A DNA stretch of 7,050 nucleotides from Campylobacteraceae bacterium (lineage in GTDB: Bacteria > Campylobacterota > Campylobacteria > Campylobacterales > Sulfurovaceae), in NCBI GenBank assembly GCA_027022775.1, contig JALVXO010000255.1, positions 1 to 7,050 on the forward strand, read 5' to 3'. The notes beneath the pieces are model-generated. The model had not been told where the DNA came from. It made no database searches and saw only the letters and a list, made by a program, of their open reading frames with translations. This document shows positions 1-7,050 of the stretch, piece after piece (positions within the stretch are counted from its first letter, which is position 1; each line of letters begins with the position of its first letter). Made by a program: the position numbers and the translations under genes.

Positions 1-25
1 ACCCTAAGGGCTTGGGTGTGGGCTG

Positions 26-37
26 TGCAAGCTTGCA
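26..37. repeat. Perfect 12-bp palindrome
   Basis: TGCAAGCTTGCA reads the same on both strands. It lies in the G+C-richer left end, close to a smaller palindrome, CCCTAAGGG, at 2-10. It could be a protein-binding dyad or part of an RNA fold. Nothing downstream ties it to a specific gene, and the chance of one such palindrome in a window this size is not negligible. Confidence 0.5.
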
Positions 38-60
38 TAAACGCAGCGCCGTGCGAACAT

Positions 61-86
61 GCGAAAGCAGAGCGGTTTGCTTTCGC
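61..86. repeat. Stable inverted repeat (hairpin)
   Basis: GCGAAAGCA at 61-69 pairs perfectly with TGCTTTCGC at 78-86. The stem extends inward by a G-T wobble (70:77) and an A-T pair (71:76), giving 11 pairs closing a four-base loop, GCGG. No T-run follows directly on the plus strand, so by itself it is not a terminator. Its 3-prime-proximal loop segment overlaps an alternative pairing, 69-73 with 105-109 (AGAGC/GCTCT), so two mutually exclusive folds are possible. Confidence 0.5.
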
Positions 87-88
87 TT

Positions 89-113
89 AACGGTTCTTCC
101 GTTTGCTCTTTTT
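89..113 (+). terminator. Possible rho-independent terminator
   Basis: AACGG (89-93) pairs with CCGTT (99-103) around the loop TTCTT, followed by TGCTCTTTTT. The stem is short, but it can be extended by pairing AGAGC (69-73) with GCTCT (105-109), which would enclose it just before the T-run. If real, it would end a plus-strand transcript that begins left of the window. Confidence is low because the stem is only five pairs and the upstream gene is not visible. Confidence 0.33.
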
Positions 114-189
114 AATAAAGTTTTTTTGCGTTTGCAAAGCTAAAAATAAAACTTGCTTGAGTGAAATTGATGGTTTTTCAGAGGGTTCA

Positions 190-207
190 ATTAACCTTCG
201 GGTTAAT
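190..207. repeat. Hairpin with UUCG tetraloop
   Basis: ATTAACC (190-196) and GGTTAAT (201-207) form a perfect seven-pair stem closed by C-G around TTCG. In RNA, C(UUCG)G is a known exceptionally stable tetraloop, common in structured RNAs and some terminators. No T-run follows on either strand, so a terminator role is not supported. The structure would be formed only if this stretch is transcribed from the plus strand, because the minus-strand loop would be CGAA. Confidence 0.55.
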
Positions 208-504
208 ATCACAAGCGTTAGCTTAAATTCTTATAAAAAAGCATAAAGTCCAAAATCTTTCTGTTATACCCGCGGTCTCCAAGTATACCAGTAACCAATA
301 TACAAAAACTGTGGATTTATTTGGAAAACAGATAGCAGAGAATAGAAAATGGCAATAGAAAATTTTAGGTTGAAATAACTACTCTCTAAACACTTACTAT
401 ATAAATAAAAATTATTAAATTTTAAAAAGTAATAAGAAGAATATATCAATAAAATAAAAAAAATATATAACTATAAGAAAAGCTTATATTAAACAATCAA
501 ATTA

Positions 505-510
505 TATAAT
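505..510 (+). promoter_or_regulatory. Candidate -10 element for the yeiH-like gene
   Basis: TATAAT at 505-510 is a perfect match to the sigma-70 -10 consensus and would start transcription near 517, leaving a short leader of about 24 bases before the ATG at 541. No good -35 hexamer is seen at the expected distance (GCTTAT around 482-487 is poor). In Campylobacterota the -35 box is typically weak and replaced by AT-rich periodic sequence, as here. In such AT-rich DNA a chance match is quite possible. Confidence 0.42.
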
Positions 511-530
511 TAAACTTATTTTTATTAAGT

Positions 531-535
531 AAGGA
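531..535 (+). promoter_or_regulatory. Ribosome binding site of yeiH-like gene
   Basis: AAGGA lies five bases before the ATG at 541. This supports that ATG as the start, which also agrees with the short N-terminus usual in this family. Confidence 0.7.
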
Positions 536-540
536 TTGCA

Positions 541-1584
541 ATGTTTTCTAAAGAGATTATTAAAGGGGTTTTATTTGTTTCCTTGTTTGCTGTTGCAGCT
601 GTTTTAATAAGCAGATTGGAATTTATTAAGCAGTTGGGGTTTTCACCGCTTGTTATTGGGATTGTGCTTGGGATTGTTTATGCCAATTTGTTTCATCATA
701 AGGCGCCCGCTTCTTTGCAGGCTGGAATTACATTTTCTGCAAAAAAGATACTCCGTTTTGCGATAGTTCTTTACGGGTTTAGAATTACATTTCAAGAGGT
801 AGCAAATGTAGGGTTAGACGGCTTTTTGGTTTCTCTTACTATGCTTACAACAACTATGCTGATTGGCTCTTTTGCGGGAATGAAACTGTTTAAAATGGAT
901 AGAGACACTTCGGTTTTAACTGCAGCGGGGGCTTCTGTATGCGGAGCTGCGGCAGTTTTGGCGACAGAGCCGGTTTTAAAAGCTGATGAGTATAAAACCG
1001 CTGTGGCTGTCTCTATGGTTGTGCTTTTTGGGACAGTTTCCATGTTTTTGTATCCTGTGCTTTATGAGAGTTTTATAAAAGATGCCGCGGGCTTTTTGCA
1101 TATGAGCCCGAGGGTTTTTGGAATATATGTGGGCGGAAGCGTTCACGAAGTTGCCCAGGTTGTGGCTATACCTGCCTCTATTCCGCATGCAAGTGAACAG
1201 ATGGCTCATACTGCTGTTATAGTTAAAATGACAAGGGTTATATTAATTGCGCCTATGCTTATTGTTTTAGGGTTGATTTTATCTTTGGCAAACAGAGGTG
1301 AAAAAAAAGGTAAAATAAAGTTAGTAATTCCATGGTTTGCAGTCTATTTCTTAATTGTAATAGCCCTAAATTCAATTTTTAAAAGTTATATTTCTACAGA
1401 AATTGTTACTATAATTAACACTATTGATACTTTTTTATTGACAATGGCAATGACAGCTTTGGGGATGGGAACCATATTTTCTAAATTTAAAGATGTGGGT
1501 GCAAGTTCATTTTTTACGGCACTGCTTATGTTTGCCTGGCTTGTAATCGGCGGATTTACTGTTACAAAATTGATATGCACATAA
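541..1584 (+). CDS. YeiH/UPF0324 family membrane protein (putative sulfate exporter family)
   Basis: This is a complete 347-residue polytopic inner-membrane protein, the usual family length (about 340-350). Family signatures are visible: YGFRITFQEV at residues 78-87, GASVCGAAAVLATEPVLKA around 130-148, VGGSVHEVAQV at 197-207 and KMTRV at 229-233. About ten hydrophobic segments are seen, for example near 8-24, 34-51, 93-113, 125-142, 154-174, 233-250, 262-280, 288-308 and 322-345. The family (Pfam Cons_hypoth698) includes E. coli YeiH and is classed as a putative sulfate exporter; the substrate is not firmly established, and sulfite or sulfonate-linked roles have been proposed for relatives such as TauZ. 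In many bacteria a LysR regulator lies next door; none is visible here. The polar stretch at residues 251-260 is encoded with an A8 run but the frame stays intact. The family call is secure; the substrate is not. Confidence 0.93.
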   Translation: MFSKEIIKGVLFVSLFAVAAVLISRLEFIKQLGFSPLVIGIVLGIVYANLFHHKAPASLQAGITFSAKKILRFAIVLYGFRITFQEVANVGLDGFLVSLTMLTTTMLIGSFAGMKLFKMDRDTSVLTAAGASVCGAAAVLATEPVLKADEYKTAVAVSMVVLFGTVSMFLYPVLYESFIKDAAGFLHMSPRVFGIYVGGSVHEVAQVVAIPASIPHASEQMAHTAVIVKMTRVILIAPMLIVLGLILSLANRGEKKGKIKLVIPWFAVYFLIVIALNSIFKSYISTEIVTIINTIDTFLLTMAMTALGMGTIFSKFKDVGASSFFTALLMFAWLVIGGFTVTKLICT

Positions 1585-1619
1585 AATATACATATAAAAA
1601 AATATATAATACTCGATAA

Positions 1620-1652
1620 TATGGTAATAATTTAAAAAATATTATTACCATA
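1620..1652 (+). terminator. Perfect 12-bp inverted repeat, possible terminator
   Basis: Bases 1620-1631 are the exact reverse complement of 1641-1652 (TATGGTAATAAT and ATTATTACCATA), with a nine-base A/T loop. It begins 36 bases after the yeiH-like stop codon, the usual place for a terminator. The stem contains only two G-C pairs and no T-run follows on the plus strand, so termination would be weak. On the minus strand a T-rich stretch follows (complement of about 1596-1602). An operator is the alternative. Confidence 0.4.
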
Positions 1653-1735
1653 CCAATATAAAAATTACATAAAAAAACTTCATATTAGCTCTTTTCTTAC
1701 ATATTAATAACATCTATTTATATTTATCATAAAAA

Positions 1736-1794
1736 AATTTCAATATGACATAAAAATGGGGCTACTTTCTTCTTAAATGAAATAATTTCAATAT
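1736..1794. repeat. 11-bp direct repeat in the repeat-protein promoter region
   Basis: AATTTCAATAT occurs at 1736-1746 and again at 1784-1794, 48 bases apart, both upstream of the ATG at 1827. The second copy overlaps the dyad at 1778-1790. This could be a pair of regulator sites, but low sequence complexity makes coincidence plausible. Confidence 0.35.
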
Positions 1795-1797
1795 AAA
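1778..1797 (+). promoter_or_regulatory. Candidate operator dyad and -10 of the repeat-protein gene
   Basis: TGAAAT-A-ATTTCA (1778-1790) is a perfect 6+1+6 inverted repeat. It abuts TATAAA at 1792-1797, a plausible -10 element that would start transcription near 1804. A second -10-like stretch, TATAGAAT, lies at 1800-1807. There is no convincing -35. A repressor bound at the dyad would block RNA polymerase. The dyad does not match a regulator box that I can name with confidence. Confidence 0.28.
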
Positions 1798-1813
1798 AAT
1801 ATAGAATTTTATG

Positions 1814-1819
1814 AAAGGA
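1814..1819 (+). promoter_or_regulatory. Ribosome binding site of the repeat-protein gene
   Basis: AAAGGA ends seven bases before the ATG at 1827, an ideal spacing. It selects this ATG over the out-of-frame ATG at 1811, and the protein beginning here carries a signal sequence, which supports the choice. Confidence 0.75.
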
Positions 1820-1826
1820 TGCAGTA

Positions 1827-1895
1827 ATGAAACCCAAAGGTTTACTACTTAAACTGTTTGCAATTTCTGTAGCAGGCTGTATAGCGCTAAATGCG
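1827..1895 (+). other. Signal sequence, possibly lipoprotein type
   Basis: Residues 1-23 have Lys2 and Lys4, a hydrophobic core (6-16, interrupted by Lys9) and the tetrapeptide V15-A16-G17-C18, which fits the bacterial lipobox. Processing before Cys18 would leave a lipid-anchored N-terminus. Hydrophobicity continues to Ala23, so ordinary signal peptidase I cleavage after about residue 23 (LNA followed by SNS) is also possible. Export is fairly sure; the peptidase is not. Confidence 0.65.
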
Positions 1896-4800
1896 TCTAA
1901 CAGCTTTAAAAGCAGTGAAATTGCAATAAAAAAAGTTTCGGACAGCAGTGGAACATATATTACTCTAAAAAACAGAGGGGATTTTGTTCTTAAAAACATA
2001 ACAGTAACTCAAAATAGCAGCAAAATAACCTGCAGTCCAGATTTGGCTATGCCCGGCGCTGCAACAGTGTGCAAAGGAAAGACTATTTCAGACAGCAAGC
2101 CGGTTATTGTTAAATCGGATATTTATTCTACAGAGAATAAAAAAAGCCTCTCTTTTGATAATTCCAGTTTTGAAAAGGGTTCGGTTTCTAAGTGGGACAT
2201 AGTTGAGAGCGCAGAGGTTGACAGCGGAAGCTATACAAATCAGGATGGAGGTTTTTATTTAAAAATTACGGGTGAGAATTCTGTAGCGTCAAAAGCTTCC
2301 AGAGTTTTTGCGGCAGAGAGCGGCAAAAAATATAAGATAGAGTTTTTAGCCGGTGTTAAAAAGTTCAGCGGTTTATCTGCGGTTGCAGTTAAATATTTGG
2401 ATAAAGAGAGAAATCCTATAAAAGGAGCGGCCTCTTCTAAAAAAATTGACAATTTAATAGATGAAGGTTTTAGAAAATATACACTTATGTTAAATAGTGC
2501 TCCAAAAAATGCAAAGTATATTCTTATAGAAGCGGTTTCAAAAGGCGATACTTTATTTATAGACAATATTAAAATAAAAGAGGTTGAAATTTCTAAAAAA
2601 GTTTCAAGCTTTTCTAAAATTTACTTTTTAAAATCTATTAAAAGCGCAAACAGTATGCAGCCTCTTTGTACATGCAACGGGCAGGTAGGCGATACTGTTT
2701 GGTATGACAGAAACAGAAACGGCTACCAGGATTCTGATGAATTTGGCATTAAAGGTGTTAAAGTTTACGCTTATAAAGATGGAAGAGTTGTAAAAAGCAC
2801 ATATACCGATGCTTCCGGGCACTATAAATTAACACATTTATGTTCAGGTTACTATAAATTTAAATTTGTATTGCCAAAAGGATGGAAATTTACAAAATAT
2901 ACTCCAGGTTTTGTAAACGGAAAATCCAGTGCAAAAGCTGACGGATGGACAGAAACTAAAGAGGTTTGCGGTAACTCAAGGTTTTGCAATATAGATGCAG
3001 GAGTTTATAAAGAGCCCCTATTTACCTGTCCTGCAGGGTATAAAAAGTTTGTTCTTCCGTATGATAAAAAACTTTATTACAGAAGCACCACTTTAATTGA
3101 TATCTCAAGCGAATTTAACGGCAAGTTAAACGGATATAAAAGAGTAATAATTAAAAATGCATACACTTGGGACGGATATGTAAACAGAAAAAATACACGC
3201 GGACAAAAAAGAGAGTCTGTAAGAGTTGTTTTTATAGATAGAAATGGGAACAGATATTCAACCGGATACAGTGATGATGTGGCAGACTATGTGGATTTTG
3301 CAGATAAAATTACGCCATATTTGGGGATTGTGTATTTAAAAAGCGGTGCAGAAAAAGTTTTGGTTGCGCATGTAAGTGACAGCAGATATGGAGATGGGGA
3401 CCACTCTTCTGCAAACTCTGTATATTTTAAAGGGTTCTGCTACCGAATAGAAAATCTTGCAAATGCGAAAATAGATATAGAAAAATATACTAACGGAGCC
3501 GATGCAGACAGCGGAACAGGGCCTGTTGTAGAGGCTGGCAGCACAGTGACATGGAAATATATTGTTAAAAACAGAGGAAATGTTAAATTAACAAATGTGG
3601 TAGTTAAAGATGACAAAGAGGGGACTATCTGTACAATTGCAAGTTTAAATCCAAGCCAGTTTAAAATCTGTACCAAAACAGGCAAAGCAAAAGCGGGGCA
3701 GTATGTCAATATCGCAACAGTAACAGGCAGAGACCCTCAAGGGAATATTGTCAGCGACAAAGATCCAAGCAGATATTTTGGTGTCAAGCCTTGCATAGAT
3801 GTAGAAAAGAGCACAAACGGGCAGGATGCAGACAGCGGAACAGGTCCAGTAATTAATGAAGGTGACAAAGTTGTCTGGAGTTATGTAATTAAAAATGTCG
3901 GAAATGTAAAATTGACAGACATTAAGCTTGTAGATAACAAAGAAGGGGTAATTAAGTGCCCAAAAAACAGTTTAAATGTTAATGAGTCGATGGTTTGTAA
4001 AAAAGAGGGCAAAGCAAAAGCGGGGCAGTATGAAAATGTTGCAACAGTCACTGCAAAAGATTTGTCGGGCAAAACTGTAAAAGAGAGCGATAAGAGTCAC
4101 TATTTTGGCAAACATATAATTCCGGCAAATCCGGCTTTGGATTTAGAAAAGCATACAAACGGCCAGGATGCTGATATTGGCACAGGCCCGGCTATTCGTG
4201 TAGGAGAAAAGGTAACTTGGGAGTATATAGTAAAAAATACCGGTAATGTAAAATTGACTGGAATTACTGTTACAGATGACAAAGAGGGTGTTGTCTGTAA
4301 AGGTTTCGATTTGGCTCCTGGTGAAAAAAGAGTTTGCATCAAAACCGCTAAAGCAAAAGAGGGGCAATATGAGAACCATGCAATAGCAAGCGGAAAATCT
4401 CCAAGCGGAAAAACTGTAAAAGATACAGACACTAGCCACTATTTGGGTAAAAACCCTAATACCGCTTCAATTGGCGATTATGTATGGTATGACAAAAATG
4501 CAAACGGTGTTCAAGATAGCGGTGAAAGAGGTATTAAAGGAGTTAAAGTTCAACTGTTTAAAGATGGCAAATATACCGGTAAAGAGACAGTAACAGATAG
4601 CAGCGGAAAATATATCTTTAAAAATTTAGCGCCTGGAAATTATAGTGTAAAGGTTATTAAGCCTAGAAACTATCCTTATTTTACACTGCAAAACCAAGGC
4701 GGAAATGATGCAAAAGACAGTGATGTAAATCCTGATAACGGCATGAGCAGCATTGTCCGCTTAAAAGCAGGAGAGGCTTACAGAGATTTAGATGCCGGAT

Positions 4801-7050
4801 TGGTTTGCGCCGCATGCAGCAAAATAGATATTGAGAAGTTAACTAACGGTGTTGATGCAGACAGCGGAACAGGACCGGTTGTAGCTGTTGGAAGCAAGGT
4901 TACATGGAAGTATATTGTTAAAAACAGCGGTAATGCAAAATTGAGCAATATAGTTTTAAAAGACAGTGTTGAGGGTACTGTAAAATGTCCTAAAACAGTA
5001 TTGGCAGCAGGTGAGTCGATGACTTGTATCAAAACAGGAATTGCTAAAGCTGGACAGTATGAAAATATTGCAACAGTAACAGGCAAACCGCCGGTAGGAA
5101 AAACAGTAAGCGATAAAGACCCAAGCCACTACTTTGGCGGCAAGCCAGGCATTGATGTAGAAAAATCTACTAACGGAGCCGATGCAGACAGCGGTACTGG
5201 GCCTGTTGTAGCGGTTGGTTCAACAGTAACATGGAAATATGTGGTTAAAAACAGAGGAAATGTAAAATTAACAAATGTAGTAGTTAAAGATGATAAAGAG
5301 GGAACAATCTGTACAATTGCAAGCTTAAATCCAGGCGAGAGTAAAACATGCACTAAAACAGGCAAAGCAAAAGCTGGACAATACGCTAACATGGCAACAG
5401 CAACAGGTAAAGACCCGCAAGGGCATGTTGTTAGCGATAAAGACCCATCTCACTATTTTGGCGGCAAGCCTGGTATTGATGTAGAAAAATCTACTAACGG
5501 AGCCGATGCAGACAGCGGCACCGGGCCTGTTGTAGCGGTTGGTTCAACAGTAACATGGAAATATGTGGTTAAAAACAGTGGAAATGTTAAACTTAAAAAT
5601 ATTGTTGTAAAAGATGATAAAGAGGGAACAATCTGTACAATTGCAAGTTTAAATCCAGGCGAGAGCAAAACTTGCAGCAAAACCGGAAAAGCAAAAGCGG
5701 GTCAGTATGAAAATACGGCAACAGTTACTGCAGAAGATGAAAACGGCAACAGTGTAAGCGTTAAAGACCCAAGCCACTATTACGGTAAAAAACTTGCTTG
5801 TTTAGGCGATTTTGTATGGCTGGATTACAACAGCAACGGAATACAAGATTCGGGTGAAAGCGGAATTGCCGGCGCTAAAGTGGAGTTGCTGGATAGAAAC
5901 GGAAACCGTGCAAAAGATTTCTACGGCCACACTGTTGCGCCTCAAACAACCGGCAGTGACGGAAAATACAGATTCTGCAAATTGAGTGATGGAAAATATA
6001 TAGTTAAAGTTACTCCGCCAAGCGGATATGTAATTTCGCCTAAAGACCAGGGCGGAAATGATGCAAAAGATAGTGATGTATCGCCTGTTACAGGCAAAAC
6101 AGAGCTTGTTACAGTGCCAGAAGGCGCAAATAAAACAGATGTAGATGCTGGTGTTTATAAACCGGTAGGCTGCCTGGGCAACTTTATCTGGCTGGATAAA
6201 AATGCAAACGGAATCCAAGATGCGGGTGAGAAAGGGGTTAAAGGCGCGAAAGTTGAATTGTTAGATGAAAACGGCAACCCTGCAAGAGACGCTTATGGAG
6301 ATCCAGTTGGCGGGCAAATTACAGGCAGCAGCGGAGAGTATAAATTCTGCAAACTAGCAGGAGGAAAATATATCGTTAAAGTAACTCCGCCAAGCGGATA
6401 TAAAATTTCGCCAAAAGATAAGGGCGGAAATGACGCAAAAGATAGCGATATAGATCCAAAAACCGGAAAAACTGATTTAATTACCCTGCCAGATGGTGCA
6501 AGCGATATGAGTTGGGATGGCGGTCTGTATAAACCAGAAGGGTGTTTAGGAAACTTTGTATGGCTGGATGATAATGCAAATGGAATCCAAGATGCTGGCG
6601 AGAAAGGGGTTAAAGGCGCAAAAGTAGAGTTGCTGGATATTAACGGCAACCCTGCAAGAGATACTTATGGAGATTTGGTTGCGCCACAAACAACTGGAGA
6701 TAATGGAGAGTATAAATTCTGCAAACTTGCAGGAGGAAAGTATATAGTTAAAGTAACTCCGCCAAACGGATATATTATTACCAATAAAAATGCAGGCATT
6801 AATGATGAGAAAGATAGCGATATGGATCCAAAAACTGGAAAAAGCGCTATTGTTGAGCTTCCAGAGGGCGGAAATGATATGAGCTGGGATGCCGGATTGT
6901 ATAAGCCTGCATGTATCGGAGATATTGTATGGCTTGATTATGACGGAAACGGCATCCAGGATGCTAACAGCCAAGAGCACGGAATAGAGGGGGCGGTTGT
7001 TACCCTTCTTGATGCAAACGGAAATGCAGCCAAAGATATCAACGGCAACA
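1827..7050 (+). CDS. Giant secreted/surface repeat protein (SdrD B-like and DUF7507-like repeats), 3' end outside window
   Basis: The frame is open for 1741 codons and runs off the right edge, so the protein is partial at its C-terminus. Order by residue: signal sequence 1-23; degenerate R-type repeat 32-~100; CBM-like jelly roll ~107-254; linker 255-284; SdrD B-like domain B1 285-395; unrecognised domain 396-548; R1 549-656, R2 657-770, R3 771-878 (DUF7507/DUF11-like beta-sandwiches); B2 881-991; R4 1000-1108, R5 1109-1216, R6 1217-1324; B3 1325-1448, B4 1449-1572, B5 1573-1695; B6 from 1696, cut. SdrD B-like domains are Cna-B-type folds that bind calcium and act as stalks in adhesins; DUF7507-like repeats occur in large exported proteins. 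Unlike most Gram-positive stalk proteins it is rich in regularly placed cysteines, suggesting folding in an oxidising periplasm or outside. The likely role is adhesin, filament or surface layer component; substrate and anchoring are unknown. Codon use is uniform and no frameshift is seen. Confidence 0.9.
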   Translation, partial: MKPKGLLLKLFAISVAGCIALNASNSFKSSEIAIKKVSDSSGTYITLKNRGDFVLKNITVTQNSSKITCSPDLAMPGAATVCKGKTISDSKPVIVKSDIYSTENKKSLSFDNSSFEKGSVSKWDIVESAEVDSGSYTNQDGGFYLKITGENSVASKASRVFAAESGKKYKIEFLAGVKKFSGLSAVAVKYLDKERNPIKGAASSKKIDNLIDEGFRKYTLMLNSAPKNAKYILIEAVSKGDTLFIDNIKIKEVEISKKVSSFSKIYFLKSIKSANSMQPLCTCNGQVGDTVWYDRNRNGYQDSDEFGIKGVKVYAYKDGRVVKSTYTDASGHYKLTHLCSGYYKFKFVLPKGWKFTKYTPGFVNGKSSAKADGWTETKEVCGNSRFCNIDAGVYKEPLFTCPAGYKKFVLPYDKKLYYRSTTLIDISSEFNGKLNGYKRVIIKNAYTWDGYVNRKNTRGQKRESVRVVFIDRNGNRYSTGYSDDVADYVDFADKITPYLGIVYLKSGAEKVLVAHVSDSRYGDGDHSSANSVYFKGFCYRIENLANAKIDIEKYTNGADADSGTGPVVEAGSTVTWKYIVKNRGNVKLTNVVVKDDKEGTICTIASLNPSQFKICTKTGKAKAGQYVNIATVTGRDPQGNIVSDKDPSRYFGVKPCIDVEKSTNGQDADSGTGPVINEGDKVVWSYVIKNVGNVKLTDIKLVDNKEGVIKCPKNSLNVNESMVCKKEGKAKAGQYENVATVTAKDLSGKTVKESDKSHYFGKHIIPANPALDLEKHTNGQDADIGTGPAIRVGEKVTWEYIVKNTGNVKLTGITVTDDKEGVVCKGFDLAPGEKRVCIKTAKAKEGQYENHAIASGKSPSGKTVKDTDTSHYLGKNPNTASIGDYVWYDKNANGVQDSGERGIKGVKVQLFKDGKYTGKETVTDSSGKYIFKNLAPGNYSVKVIKPRNYPYFTLQNQGGNDAKDSDVNPDNGMSSIVRLKAGEAYRDLDAGLVCAACSKIDIEKLTNGVDADSGTGPVVAVGSKVTWKYIVKNSGNAKLSNIVLKDSVEGTVKCPKTVLAAGESMTCIKTGIAKAGQYENIATVTGKPPVGKTVSDKDPSHYFGGKPGIDVEKSTNGADADSGTGPVVAVGSTVTWKYVVKNRGNVKLTNVVVKDDKEGTICTIASLNPGESKTCTKTGKAKAGQYANMATATGKDPQGHVVSDKDPSHYFGGKPGIDVEKSTNGADADSGTGPVVAVGSTVTWKYVVKNSGNVKLKNIVVKDDKEGTICTIASLNPGESKTCSKTGKAKAGQYENTATVTAEDENGNSVSVKDPSHYYGKKLACLGDFVWLDYNSNGIQDSGESGIAGAKVELLDRNGNRAKDFYGHTVAPQTTGSDGKYRFCKLSDGKYIVKVTPPSGYVISPKDQGGNDAKDSDVSPVTGKTELVTVPEGANKTDVDAGVYKPVGCLGNFIWLDKNANGIQDAGEKGVKGAKVELLDENGNPARDAYGDPVGGQITGSSGEYKFCKLAGGKYIVKVTPPSGYKISPKDKGGNDAKDSDIDPKTGKTDLITLPDGASDMSWDGGLYKPEGCLGNFVWLDDNANGIQDAGEKGVKGAKVELLDINGNPARDTYGDLVAPQTTGDNGEYKFCKLAGGKYIVKVTPPNGYIITNKNAGINDEKDSDMDPKTGKSAIVELPEGGNDMSWDAGLYKPACIGDIVWLDYDGNGIQDANSQEHGIEGAVVTLLDANGNAAKDINGN
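1920..2126 (+). repeat. Degenerate N-terminal R-type repeat (R0)
   Basis: Residues 32-~100 align by eye with the repeats at 549 onward: IAIKKVSD matches IDVEKSTN, TYITLKNRGDFVLKNITV matches TWKYVVKNRGNVKLTNVVV, and C69 and C82 have the same 12-residue gap as the cysteine pair of every later copy. The TNGxDADSGTGP segment between the first two strands is missing, as is the DPSHYFG ending. It is therefore a shortened, isolated member of the family rather than unique sequence. Confidence 0.6.
2145..2588 (+). other. CBM4/9-like jelly-roll domain
   Basis: Residues ~107-254 look like a galactose-binding-like or carbohydrate-binding-module (CBM4/9-type) beta-sandwich. The start, FDNSSFEKGSVSKW (110-123), matches the usual N-x-S/G-F-E-x-G-xxxxW opening. 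The core has SRVFAAESGKKYKIEFLAGV, and the end, DTLFIDNIKIKEVE, has the hallmark 'x-D-[ND]-[IV]-x-[IVL]' last strand around Asp246. Such domains often bind polysaccharides. The assignment rests on pattern only. Confidence 0.55.
2679..3011 (+). other. SdrD B-like domain B1
   Basis: Residues 285-395 begin with VGDTVWYD followed by the calcium-type loop D-x-N-x-N-G-x-x-D-x-x-E (DRNRNGYQDSDE, 294-305), then GIKGVKV, TDASGHYKL and the closing NIDAGVYK. The C-terminal third differs from the canonical domain, having a Cys-bearing segment (ETKEVCGNSRFCN) in place of NDAKDSD. C283 just before the domain and C339 in it could pair. Confidence 0.75.
3012..3470 (+). other. Unrecognised ~150-residue domain
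   Basis: Residues 396-548 sit between B1 and the first R-type array and match no repeat elsewhere in the protein. The region alternates short hydrophobic and polar stretches, as in beta-sandwich domains, and is rich in Tyr, Asp and Lys. A Gly/Asp/Ser-rich segment, SDSRYGDGDHSSANS, could bind a metal ion. I cannot name a family. Confidence 0.5.
3471..4460 (+). repeat. Tandem DUF7507/DUF11-like repeats R1-R3
   Basis: There are three copies starting at residues 549, 657 and 771 (108- and 114-residue periods). Each has I/L-D-[IVL]-E-K-x-TNG, D-A-D-x-GTGP, a WxYxxKNxGNVKL core, a D-[DN]-K-E-G turn, a C-X12-C pair, a K-A-K-x-G-Q-Y strand and an ending in xYFG or HYLG. These are predicted immunoglobulin-like beta-sandwich units forming an extended stalk. 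R3 ends in a short Pro/Asn linker to B2. Confidence 0.8.
4467..4799 (+). other. SdrD B-like domain B2
   Basis: Residues 881-991 run SIGDYVWYD, then the loop DKNANGVQDSGE, GIKGVKVQLF, DSSGKYIFKNLAPGNYSV, GGNDAKDSDV, and the closing DLDAGL. It is close to the canonical domain but lacks both cysteines that B3-B5 have (Ser and Lys at those positions). It separates the two blocks of three R-type repeats. Confidence 0.82.
4824..5798 (+). repeat. Tandem DUF7507/DUF11-like repeats R4-R6
   Basis: Copies start at residues 1000, 1109 and 1217 (109- and 108-residue periods). R5 and R6 are nearly identical in DNA over their first third: 5151-5254 and 5475-5578 differ at two silent positions, so one arose from the other recently. 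R5 also shares its middle third with R1. All three keep the C-X12-C pair and the GTGPVVAVGS segment. Confidence 0.85.
5799..7050 (+). repeat. Tandem SdrD B-like domains B3-B6 (B6 cut)
   Basis: Repeats begin at C1325, C1449, C1573 and C1696, with DNA periods of 372, 372 and 369 bases. Each has C-[LI]-G-[DN]-x-x-W-L-D, the calcium-type loop ending NGIQD, then a second Asn/Asp-rich loop (DxNGNxAxD), FCKL, KYIVKVTPP, KDSD and a closing DAG(V/L)YKP. B6 is cut after about 46 residues and has a small insertion after its first loop (DANSQEHGIEG). More copies are likely beyond the window. Confidence 0.88.

Larger units (their letters stand above)
1..540. other. Non-coding upstream region with structured left end
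   Basis: I find no convincing gene here. About the first 210 bases are visibly richer in G+C and contain several short inverted repeats (listed separately). Positions 400-530 are almost pure A/T, as expected of a promoter region. Frame 1 is open from the left edge to a TAA at 88-90, but the Ala/Cys-rich translation resembles no protein I know. A minus-strand ORF at 264-449 is Tyr/Phe/Ser-rich, as random AT-rich DNA gives, and I reject it. The left part could be the 3' end of an upstream transcript, a structured RNA, or decayed sequence. Confidence 0.6.
1585..1826. other. AT-rich intergenic spacer
   Basis: This spacer between the yeiH-like gene and the repeat-protein gene holds no ORF worth calling. 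A 90-codon minus-strand ORF (1727-1999) mostly overlaps the start of the next gene and is rejected. It contains a perfect inverted repeat soon after the first stop, an 11-bp direct repeat, a small dyad and a Shine-Dalgarno site, all listed separately. The size and contents suggest that the second gene has its own promoter. Confidence 0.6.

Overview
The window suggests an AT-rich Gram-negative bacterium, most likely a member of the Campylobacterota (epsilonproteobacteria). This placement is an inference from base composition, very AT-rich spacers with short Shine-Dalgarno sites, and the look of the two proteins. No rRNA, tRNA or other phylogenetic marker is present, so it is only moderately secure.

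Layout: (1) Positions 1-540 hold no convincing gene. The first ~210 bases are richer in G+C than what follows and contain several inverted repeats, one with a UUCG tetraloop; the rest is AT-rich and ends in a plausible promoter and ribosome binding site. (2) Positions 541-1584 (+) encode a complete 347-residue polytopic membrane protein of the YeiH/UPF0324 family (putative sulfate exporter family). (3) Positions 1585-1826 are an AT-rich spacer with a perfect 12-bp inverted repeat just after the stop and a small dyad plus an 11-bp direct repeat before the next gene. (4) From 1827 to the window end, one uninterrupted reading frame (1741 codons, still open) encodes a very large secreted or surface repeat protein.

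The giant protein reads, from the N-terminus: signal sequence (possibly a lipoprotein type), a degenerate beta-sandwich repeat (R0), a carbohydrate-binding-module-like jelly roll, an SdrD B-like domain (B1), an unrecognised ~150-residue domain, three DUF7507/DUF11-like repeats (R1-R3), a second SdrD B-like domain (B2), three more DUF7507-like repeats (R4-R6), then a run of SdrD B-like domains (B3-B5 complete, B6 cut by the window end). A C-X12-C cysteine pair occurs in all seven R-type repeats, and a second type of cysteine pair, 59 residues apart, is found in B3-B5. This points to a disulfide-stabilised exported filament or adhesin stalk.

The two genes share a strand but are separated by 242 bp with their own signals, so nothing indicates a shared function. 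The repeat protein is the notable feature; its C-terminus, which should reveal how it is secreted and anchored, lies outside the window.
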